10,269 bases of DNA. Origin: Oscillospiraceae bacterium (GTDB lineage Bacteria > Bacillota > Clostridia > Oscillospirales > Acutalibacteraceae). Position 1 is the first letter of the stretch. Every line of letters begins with the position of its first letter. The stretch spans positions 1 through 10,269 of the forward strand of contig SVOX01000045.1 of NCBI GenBank assembly GCA_015066165.1. The letters run 5' to 3'. A program made the position numbers and the translations under genes. Shown here piece by piece: positions 1 to 5,373 of this stretch. Under the pieces are notes generated by a model. That model had not been told where the DNA came from, did no database searches, and was given only the letters and a program-made list of their open reading frames with translations.

Positions 1-2
1 GT

Positions 3-194
3 CCACTTGCAAAGGTTATGCGGTACGAACTTAAAAAAAGAAATATAAAAAATGTGAAAGTTCTTTATTCAAAAGAGCCACCTGTAAAAACCGAATCACG
101 TATCCCTATGAGCAATGCCACCTGCCCTGCCGTTGCGGGACTGTTAATTGCAAATCAAGTAATACAAGACATAATAAAAAGAGCAGAAACTTAA
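3..194 (+). CDS. tcdA: tRNA threonylcarbamoyladenosine dehydratase (TcdA/YgdL-like), C-terminal end only
   Basis: The last 63 codons of a plus-strand gene run in from the left edge and stop at TAA (192-194). The translation begins PLAKVMRYELKKR, continues with KVLYSKEPPVK and ends in a hydrophobic helix around PAVAGLLIANQVIQDIIK. I recognise this as the C-terminal part of TcdA (CsdL/YgdL), a ThiF/MoeB/HesA-type E1-like enzyme that uses ATP to cyclise the tRNA modification t6A to ct6A at position 37. The ATP-binding and catalytic parts lie outside the window, so activity cannot be judged. The gene converges on the capD-like gene with only 16 bp between the stop codons, and both share one terminator hairpin. 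The general E1-like family is secure. The exact TcdA assignment rests on this short tail, and another ThiF-family member is the main alternative. Confidence 0.75.
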   Translation, partial: PLAKVMRYELKKRNIKNVKVLYSKEPPVKTESRIPMSNATCPAVAGLLIANQVIQDIIKRAET

Positions 195-208
195 AGTTTC
201 TGCTCTTT
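178..208. terminator. Bidirectional intrinsic terminator between tcdA and the capD-like gene
   Basis: A perfect inverted repeat has a 14-bp stem (178-191 with 195-208, core gagcagaaact / agtttctgctc) and a 3-nt loop, TAA. Reading rightward it is followed by a short T-rich run (206-212, with one G). Reading leftward the bases at 170-180 give a run of U with few interruptions, so it can stop both convergent transcripts. The loop TAA is the stop codon of the plus-strand gene, and the capD-like stop is 3 bp beyond the right arm. This marks the end of the asnS-asnA-capD operon. Confidence 0.9.
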
Positions 209-210
209 GT

Positions 211-2070
211 TTATACGGTTGCTTTTTCTTTTTGTTTTTTAGGAATTTGATATGTAGGAACTATTTGTTTTACAAGAGCCCTTATATCAGCATTTTCGTC
301 ATACATTTCCTGCTTCATTTTTTCAAGCACCGAATAAAGTTCATCGGTATCAATTTCTATTGGCTTACCAATATGAATCAATTCATTTTCGGTAGCACGA
401 AGCCCTTCTTCCGACATAAGCAATTCTTCGTAAAGTTTTTCACCTGGCCTTAACCCTGTAAACTCAATTGCAATATCTTTATAAGGTTCAAAACCCGAAA
501 GTTTTATAAGATTTTCAGCCAGACTTAAAATTTTAACAGGTTGTCCCATATCAAGAACAAAAATTTCGCCGCCTTTAGCATTTGCTCCTGCTTGTAATAC
601 AAGTGAAACCGCTTCGGGAATTGTCATAAAATAACGAATAATATTAGGATCTGTAACGGTTAATGGTCCGCCTTGTTCAAGTTGCTTTTTGAAAAGCGGA
701 ATAACACTTCCGTTAGAGCCCAAAACGTTACCAAAGCGCACAGCGACAAACTCTGTATCAGATTTTTCGTTAAACGTTTGAACAATCATTTCGCAAATAC
801 GTTTGCTGGCACCCATAATATTTGTTGGGTTAACCGCCTTGTCGGTAGAAATTAAAACAAAACGCTTTACGCCGTATTTATCGGCACATTCGGCAGTTTT
901 ATAAGTGCCAAACACGTTGTTTTTAATAGATTCATTTGGACTGTCTTCCATAAGCGGCACGTGTTTGTGCGCCGCCGCATGATAAACAATATTTGGTTTA
1001 TATGTGCGGAAAATATAATCCATTCTTTTACTATCACGAACCGAGCCGATTAATGTAACTAAATCTAATTCGGGGTATGAATATTTTAATTCGTTTTGAA
1101 TTTCATACGCATTATTTTCATAAATATCAAAAATAATCAACTGTTTAGGATTATAAGAAGCGATTTGACGGCATAATTCACTACCAATTGTACCGCCGCC
1201 GCCCGTTACCAAAACAACTTGGTCTTTAACGTAACCCATAACCGAATCAAGATTAACCTTAATTGGTTCCCTACCCAAAAGGTCTTCAATTTCAACCTTG
1301 CGAATAGCGGGTACGTATTCATTTACATTTTCAAGTTGATAAAGTTGAGGCAAAATTTTAAGACTGCATTTTGTAAGTTGGCAAATATTAAGTATTTCGG
1401 TTCTTCTTGCAATGCTACAAGTAGGAATTGCAAAAATAATTGTATCAATATCATACTTTTCCGCATTTGTCACAATTGAACCAATACCGCCAACAATATG
1501 AACACCGTCAATATATTGCCCAATTTTCATTGGACTGTCATCAATAGCACATTTAATTTTTACATTTTTGTTGCCCGATAATTCTTTAATTACTGCTTCT
1601 CCGGCTGCACCGGCGCCAATAATCATAACGTTGCCGCTAATATTTGTTTTGGGCGAGTTTGAATTTTTTTCAGCTTGTTTTATTTCATACCTTCTTGCCG
1701 CAAATCTTTGAAAAACTATAAAAGATACGGTAATCAAATAGTTTAATATGTGTAAAGATATTGAAGTACCGTGACCCAATACAGCAGGTTCAGAAATACA
1801 AATTGCCAAAAAAGGAACTATACAACCCGCAAAAATTCGCAATATTTCATTAAATCCCGAAAATCGCCAAAGAATATTATAAATTTTTACAACGTACAAA
1901 CCAAACACTGTACAAATACACCATACACCCGCAACCAAAACAAATTGGGATATACGGTACACTTCTACCGGTAGTTTTAGTAACATAAACGAAAGAACAG
2001 TAGATAAAAACGCAATTAGAAAATCGTAAGCCACATAACCGAATGTGTTGATTAATCTATTACTTTTCAT
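211..2070 (-). CDS. Membrane-anchored nucleotide-sugar 4,6-dehydratase (CapD/PglF/WbpM family)
   Basis: This 619-aa protein has the layout of the long CapD/PglF/WbpM family, which converts UDP-GlcNAc (or a similar UDP-sugar) to a 4-keto-6-deoxy sugar, an early step in making modified sugars for capsule, O-chain or protein glycans. Four hydrophobic segments are visible at about residues 9-32, 41-63, 75-95 and 106-124. A first Rossmann-like domain follows (GAGAAG, 152-157), then the catalytic SDR domain with TGGGGTIG (289-296), HAAAHKHVP (364-372) and STDKAVNPTNIMGASK (408-423). As is usual in the long family, Met419 stands where short SDRs have the catalytic Tyr, while Lys423 is kept; Asp410 and Lys411 match the proposed catalytic pair. 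The start ATG has AAGGAG 7 bases upstream, overlapping the stop codon of asnA 11 bp away. No other glycan genes lie nearby, so the substrate and final product are unknown. The family is certain, the exact reaction less so. Confidence 0.9.
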   Translation of the reverse strand: MKSNRLINTFGYVAYDFLIAFLSTVLSFMLLKLPVEVYRISQFVLVAGVWCICTVFGLYVVKIYNILWRFSGFNEILRIFAGCIVPFLAICISEPAVLGHGTSISLHILNYLITVSFIVFQRFAARRYEIKQAEKNSNSPKTNISGNVMIIGAGAAGEAVIKELSGNKNVKIKCAIDDSPMKIGQYIDGVHIVGGIGSIVTNAEKYDIDTIIFAIPTCSIARRTEILNICQLTKCSLKILPQLYQLENVNEYVPAIRKVEIEDLLGREPIKVNLDSVMGYVKDQVVLVTGGGGTIGSELCRQIASYNPKQLIIFDIYENNAYEIQNELKYSYPELDLVTLIGSVRDSKRMDYIFRTYKPNIVYHAAAHKHVPLMEDSPNESIKNNVFGTYKTAECADKYGVKRFVLISTDKAVNPTNIMGASKRICEMIVQTFNEKSDTEFVAVRFGNVLGSNGSVIPLFKKQLEQGGPLTVTDPNIIRYFMTIPEAVSLVLQAGANAKGGEIFVLDMGQPVKILSLAENLIKLSGFEPYKDIAIEFTGLRPGEKLYEELLMSEEGLRATENELIHIGKPIEIDTDELYSVLEKMKQEMYDENADIRALVKQIVPTYQIPKKQKEKATV

Positions 2071-2077
2071 AAAATAA

Positions 2078-2083
2078 CTCCTT
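2078..2083 (-). promoter_or_regulatory. Ribosome binding site of the capD-like gene, overlapping the asnA stop
   Basis: AAGGAG is a strong Shine-Dalgarno sequence 7 bases before the ATG at 2068-2070. It overlaps the TAA stop of asnA (2082-2084), which fixes the start and suggests that ribosomes finishing asnA start the next gene. This argues that the sugar dehydratase is truly part of the asparagine operon. Confidence 0.85.
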
Positions 2084-3071
2084 AAAGTAAATTTATGCCG
2101 TTTTTCTTACATTTGAGAATTTCTTTTTCAGGCCAAATTGAAACCTGAACTTCGCCCACGTGGGCTTTATGTAAAAGATACATACAAAGTCGTGACTGAC
2201 CAATACCGCCGCCTATTGTTAGCGGTAATGCACCCGAAAGGAGCATTTGGTGGAACTCATATTTAGTTCTTTCTTCCTTGTTTTCAGCCCTTAATTGTTT
2301 TAAAAGACTGTTACGGTCAACACGAATACCCATTGAAGAAATTTCAAAAGGAATATCAAGAACACGGTTATATAAAATAATATCGCCGTTTAATTCCCAA
2401 TCGTCATAATCGGGAGCTCTGCCGTCATGCTTTTGTCCGCTTTTAAGACGGCCGCCAATTTTCATTATAAATACTGCGCCATATTCTTTTGCCGCTTCAT
2501 ATTCACGTTGCTTACCGTTAAGGTTTGGATATTTGTCTTCCAATTCTTGAGTTGTAACAAATGATATTTGCGAAGGCAAATAAGTTTCAAGACAAGGATA
2601 TTTTTCTTCCACCGCCTTTGCAGTACGAAGAAGAGCGCCGTAAATACTGCGAACAGTTGCCTTTAAGTAATCTTCGGTACGGTCTTCAGCGGTAATAATT
2701 TTTTCCCAGTCCCATTGGTCAACGTAAATTGAATGAATATTATCACATTCTTCATCACGTCTAATGGCATTCATATCGGTATAAAGACCGGTATGCATTG
2801 GAAAACCGTATTTTAAAAGCGCCATTCTTTTCCATTTTGCAAGACTGTGAACAACCTCGGCAATTTCACCCGTTTCTAATATATCAAACGAAACAGGACG
2901 TTCAACACCGTTAAGGTCATCATTTAAACCGCTACCCTGCTTCACAAACAAGGGCGCCGATACACGTGATAAATCCAAACTGTCACAAAGTTCACGTGCA
3001 AATTTTTCTTTAACAAGCGCTATGGCATTTTGAGTGTCAAACTCGTTAAGTTTTGTTACATATTTTTCCAT
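2082..3071 (-). CDS. asnA: Aspartate-ammonia ligase (asparagine synthetase A)
   Basis: AsnA makes asparagine from aspartate, ammonia and ATP through an aspartyl-adenylate; it is a cytoplasmic enzyme related to class II aminoacyl-tRNA synthetases. The 329 residues match the family length (E. coli AsnA is 330) and carry its hallmark stretches in order: VVHSLAKWKR (73-82), VDQWDWEK (117-124), RAPDYDDW (218-225), SSMGIRVD (245-252) and TIGGGIGQSRL (285-295, motif-3 like). I chose the ATG at 3069-3071, not the in-frame GTG at 3078-3080, because that GTG lies inside the Shine-Dalgarno AAAGGTG, which is spaced 6 bases from the ATG. The gene follows asnS by 11 bp and lies behind the asparagine T-box, so supply of free asparagine should rise when tRNA-Asn is uncharged. 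It appears intact. Confidence 0.97.
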   Translation of the reverse strand: MEKYVTKLNEFDTQNAIALVKEKFARELCDSLDLSRVSAPLFVKQGSGLNDDLNGVERPVSFDILETGEIAEVVHSLAKWKRMALLKYGFPMHTGLYTDMNAIRRDEECDNIHSIYVDQWDWEKIITAEDRTEDYLKATVRSIYGALLRTAKAVEEKYPCLETYLPSQISFVTTQELEDKYPNLNGKQREYEAAKEYGAVFIMKIGGRLKSGQKHDGRAPDYDDWELNGDIILYNRVLDIPFEISSMGIRVDRNSLLKQLRAENKEERTKYEFHQMLLSGALPLTIGGGIGQSRLCMYLLHKAHVGEVQVSIWPEKEILKCKKNGINLL

Positions 3072-3077
3072 TAAATA

Positions 3078-3084
3078 CACCTTT
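3078..3084 (-). promoter_or_regulatory. Ribosome binding site deciding the asnA start
   Basis: AAAGGTG lies 6 bases upstream of the ATG at 3069-3071 and overlaps the asnS TAA stop (3083-3085). The longest reading frame would start at a GTG that is the last three bases of this same site, which is not plausible, so the ATG is preferred. Confidence 0.8.
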
Positions 3085-4459
3085 ACGAAATATTTCCAAC
3101 AGTTCTGGGATACAAAATAACGTCACGAATGTTTTGCACACCTGTAACGTACATAATTATACGCTCAAGACCTAAACCAAAACCACTGTGCGGAACCGAA
3201 CCAAAGCGACGAAGCGCAATGTAATGTTCGTAATCTTCTAAATTCATACCACGTTTTTCCATTGCATCTAAAAGTTTAGAAAGGTCTGCCTCACGTTCGC
3301 TGCAGCCAATAATTTCACCAACACCTGGAACTAAAAGATCGGTAGCGGCAACGGTTTTACCGTCAGCATTTTGTTTCATATAAAAAGACTTAATTTCCTT
3401 TGGATAATCGGTAAGGAAAACAGGGCGCTTACAAACTTCTTCAGAAATATATCTTTCATGCTCGGTTTGTAAATCACAACCCCATTCAACAGGGTATTGA
3501 AATTCCTTGCCGGATTTTTTAAGAACATCAATAGCTTCGGTATAAGTCATTACAGCAAAATCGTTTGAAACAACGCCCTTTAACTTTTCAATAAGACCTT
3601 TTTCAAAAAGGCGGTCGAAAAACTCAAGTTCGCTTGGACATTTTTCTAACACCGAGTTAATTATGTGTTTAATTAAATCTTCTGCAATTTCAATAATATC
3701 GGGAAGTTCAGCAAAAGCCACTTCGGGTTCGACGTGCCAAAATTCAGCCACGTGACGTGGAGTATTACTTTTTTCTGCACGGAAAGAAGGGCCAAAAGTA
3801 TAAATTTTACCAAGCGCCATAGCGGCAACTTCACCTTCAAGTTGTCCCGAAACGCTAAGTGCTGCACGACGGCCAAAGAAGTCGTCTGCGTTATAGTCTC
3901 CTTCGTTTTTGTAATCGTTACTGTAACCTATTGTTGTGACTTTAAACATTTCACCCGCACCTTCGCAATCACTTGCGGTTATAAGCGGGGTGTGAATGTA
4001 GGTGAAACGGCGGTCTTGGAAAAATTCATGAATACAAGCAGACACTACCGAACGCACACGTAAAACCGCATTAAAGGTGTTGGTTCTAACACGAAGATGT
4101 GGCATTGTACGTAAAAATTCAAGTGTGTGACGTTTCTTTTGAAGCGGATATTCAGGCGGACAAGTACCCAAAACTTCAATATTTTCGGCATTGATTTCTA
4201 CCGAATCAACTGCCACGGCAGAAGGAACCAATGTGCCTTCTACTTTGAGAGAAGTGCCAAGTTTCATAAATTCGGCAATATCACTCATTTGTGATTTATC
4301 AATTACTATTTGCAAATGTTTTAAAGTTGTACCGTCATTAAGTTCAATAAAAGCCATATTTTTTGAATCACGTGAAGTTCTAACCCAACCGCATACAGTA
4401 ACCTTTGTGTTTAAATATTCTTTTTGTTCAAAAATTTTGTAAATGTCGATATGTTTCAT
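3083..4459 (-). CDS. asnS: Asparaginyl-tRNA synthetase
   Basis: AsnS charges tRNA-Asn with asparagine in the cytoplasm. The 458-aa protein has an N-terminal OB-fold anticodon-binding domain (about 1-100, with TVCGWVRTSRDSKNMAFIEL) and a class II catalytic core. Motif 2 is visible as FRAEKSNTPRHVAEFWHVEPE spanning 216-236, and motif 3 as GFGLGLERI (436-444). The AEKSNTPRH form of motif 2 separates AsnRS from AspRS. The start is the ATG at 4457-4459, preceded by GGAGTG 5 bases away. An in-frame extension of 21 codons upstream exists only because the T-box terminator region happens to be open, and it is rejected. The gene is first in the asnS-asnA-capD operon. Possession of both AsnRS and AsnA implies that tRNA-Asn is charged directly, not only by the amidotransferase route. 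Confidence 0.97.
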   Translation of the reverse strand: MKHIDIYKIFEQKEYLNTKVTVCGWVRTSRDSKNMAFIELNDGTTLKHLQIVIDKSQMSDIAEFMKLGTSLKVEGTLVPSAVAVDSVEINAENIEVLGTCPPEYPLQKKRHTLEFLRTMPHLRVRTNTFNAVLRVRSVVSACIHEFFQDRRFTYIHTPLITASDCEGAGEMFKVTTIGYSNDYKNEGDYNADDFFGRRAALSVSGQLEGEVAAMALGKIYTFGPSFRAEKSNTPRHVAEFWHVEPEVAFAELPDIIEIAEDLIKHIINSVLEKCPSELEFFDRLFEKGLIEKLKGVVSNDFAVMTYTEAIDVLKKSGKEFQYPVEWGCDLQTEHERYISEEVCKRPVFLTDYPKEIKSFYMKQNADGKTVAATDLLVPGVGEIIGCSEREADLSKLLDAMEKRGMNLEDYEHYIALRRFGSVPHSGFGLGLERIIMYVTGVQNIRDVILYPRTVGNIS

Positions 4460-4464
4460 AATAT

Positions 4465-4470
4465 CACTCC
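4465..4470 (-). promoter_or_regulatory. Ribosome binding site of asnS
   Basis: GGAGTG lies 5 bases before the ATG at 4457-4459 and directly after the U-run of the T-box terminator. It decides the start of asnS: the longer open frame begins inside the leader structure and has no such site. Confidence 0.8.
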
Positions 4471-4520
4471 AAAAATAAAAATAGCGCCTATTAGTCCCTA
4501 TTATTAGGACGAATAGACGC
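4471..4520 (-). terminator. Regulated intrinsic terminator of the asparagine T-box
   Basis: On the minus strand GCGTCTATT pairs with AATAGGCGC (one G-U pair), the stem continues through GTCC with GGGAC, and TATTTTTATTTTT follows immediately. The left side of the stem contains CGUCCUAA (4504-4511), which is also the 3' half of the antiterminator, so the two folds exclude each other. This is the off-state of the leader, and it would also stop transcripts reading in from engB. Confidence 0.9.
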
Positions 4521-4738
4521 ATATCCGCGGTGCCACCTAAATTACCTTTTTAAAAAAGGTCACTTTCAACCTACCAGTTGTCTTGACTTAACGCGTCAAC
4601 CACGTCGCCCCTACTAAGTTTCCTTTTGGGTTTGCAGCTCCTAAGTGTTATTCGTATTAAACAGTCACCGTGCTTCCACCACCGACGGCTCTCTTTAGAC
4701 CTACAATAATACTACTTCTCTTAATCATAGCATTTATC
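4471..4738 (-). ncRNA. T-box riboswitch leader specific for tRNA-Asn
   Basis: The leader of asnS shows the canonical T-box parts. Stem I has the K-turn (GCUAUGA against GGAGC), helix UUAAG/CUUAG, a specifier loop with AGUA on the 5' side and GAA-U-AAC-A on the 3' side, then helix GUAUU/AAUAC and the distal AGAGAGCC...GGUGGUGGAAGCACGG element. The specifier codon AAC (4647-4649) reads asparagine and pairs with anticodon GUU. A stem III hairpin lies at 4544-4560. The T-box itself is at 4525-4540: helix A1 UUAGG (4536-4540) with CCUAA (4504-4508), bulge UGGCACC, and helix A2 GCG (4526-4528) with CGU (4509-4511). UGGC in the bulge fits an acceptor end GCCA, and G73 is the usual discriminator of tRNA-Asn. 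Uncharged tRNA-Asn should hold the antiterminator and allow transcription of asnS-asnA-capD. The 5' end is inferred from the promoter. Confidence 0.95.
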
Positions 4739-4744
4739 TTATTT

Positions 4745-4773
4745 ATTTTACCATTATTTTTTAAAAAAGTCAA
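4745..4773 (-). promoter_or_regulatory. Sigma-A promoter of the T-box/asnS-asnA-capD operon
   Basis: TTGACT (4768-4773) and TAAAAT (4745-4750) are separated by 17 bp, and TGG just before the -10 gives an extended -10 element. The spacer is A/T-rich. Transcription should start near 4738, just upstream of T-box stem I. The -35 box begins 3 bp after the engB stop codon, so the upstream operon abuts this promoter with no room for a terminator. Confidence 0.88.
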
Positions 4774-4776
4774 CTG

Positions 4777-5361
4777 TTAAGAAATGGCAGTTTCAATAAT
4801 CTCACGTAACGCTTCTGCTCCCGTGTTGTTTTGAATTGAAAACGGAATAATTTTAGTGTCTTTTGCAAACGGTCCCAATTCTTTTACAATGGCTTCCAAA
4901 CGCTTGTTGGTTTCGGTTTTATTTAACTTATCCGCCTTTGTAAGCACTACAGTAAAAGGTATTCCCATTTGACTTAAAAAATCAAGCATTGAAAGGTCAA
5001 AATCTGTTGCAGGATGACGCATATCAATAAGTTGAAAAGCCATTTTAATATCTCTATTGGATTTAAAATAACCTTCCATAAGTTCACTCCAGCGTTCTCT
5101 TTCGCTGAAATTAACCTTTGCATAGCCGTAACCGGGTAAATCTACAAGTCGCATATTATCAACCTTGTAAAAATTAATTGTAACGGTTTTTCCGGGTTTT
5201 GAACTAACACGGGCAATTGATTTGCGGTTTAAAATTTTGTTTATAAGCGAAGATTTACCAACGTTTGACCTTCCGCAAAAACAAACTTCGGGCATATTTG
5301 ATTCTTCAAGTTGAGCAAACGTACCAAACGCCTTTTCAAATTGAGCATTGTTAAAATTCAT
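4777..5361 (-). CDS. engB: Ribosome-biogenesis GTP-binding protein EngB (YsxC/YihA)
   Basis: EngB is a TrmE-Era-like cytoplasmic GTPase needed in many bacteria for late assembly of the 50S subunit. The 194 aa match the usual length. Visible motifs are G1 GRSNVGKS (30-37), the G2 region with GKTVTINFYKV (57-67), G3 DLPG (74-77) followed by YGYA, and G4 TKAD (141-144). The G5 position reads FSIQNNTG (174-181), where Ser-Ala or Ser-Ser is more common. The start ATG is preceded by AAGGA overlapping the lon stop codon, 12 bp away. The lon-engB pairing is common in Gram-positive genomes and supports both calls. It is the last gene of the argS-pncB-lipoprotein-lon-engB run, with no terminator after it. 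Confidence 0.96.
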   Translation of the reverse strand: MNFNNAQFEKAFGTFAQLEESNMPEVCFCGRSNVGKSSLINKILNRKSIARVSSKPGKTVTINFYKVDNMRLVDLPGYGYAKVNFSERERWSELMEGYFKSNRDIKMAFQLIDMRHPATDFDLSMLDFLSQMGIPFTVVLTKADKLNKTETNKRLEAIVKELGPFAKDTKIIPFSIQNNTGAEALREIIETAIS

Positions 5362-5373
5362 TTTATTTCTTCC

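Noticed and set aside
211..2070. Specific idea that this gene serves Asn-linked protein glycosylation, which would explain its asparagine control
   Set aside because: PglF-type enzymes do make bacillosamine precursors in Campylobacter, but no oligosaccharyltransferase or other pgl genes are in the window, and the same family serves many capsule and O-chain pathways.
3072..3080. GTG start three codons upstream of the asnA ATG
   Set aside because: This GTG is part of the Shine-Dalgarno AAAGGTG itself, and the shorter protein matches the known AsnA length.
3734..4063. 109-codon plus-strand open frame opposite asnS
   Set aside because: It is antisense to the conserved catalytic core of AsnRS, with an odd composition typical of a shadow frame.
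4460..4522. A 21-codon in-frame extension upstream of the asnS ATG
   Set aside because: It falls wholly within the T-box terminator and leader, has no ribosome binding site, and does not resemble AsnRS. The ATG at 4457-4459 has a good site at 5-base spacing.
4751..4767. TTTTTTAAAAAA palindrome as a possible engB terminator
   Set aside because: It is a pure A/T palindrome inside the promoter spacer with no GC stem, so it is unlikely to terminate transcription. It is better explained as an A/T-rich spacer.
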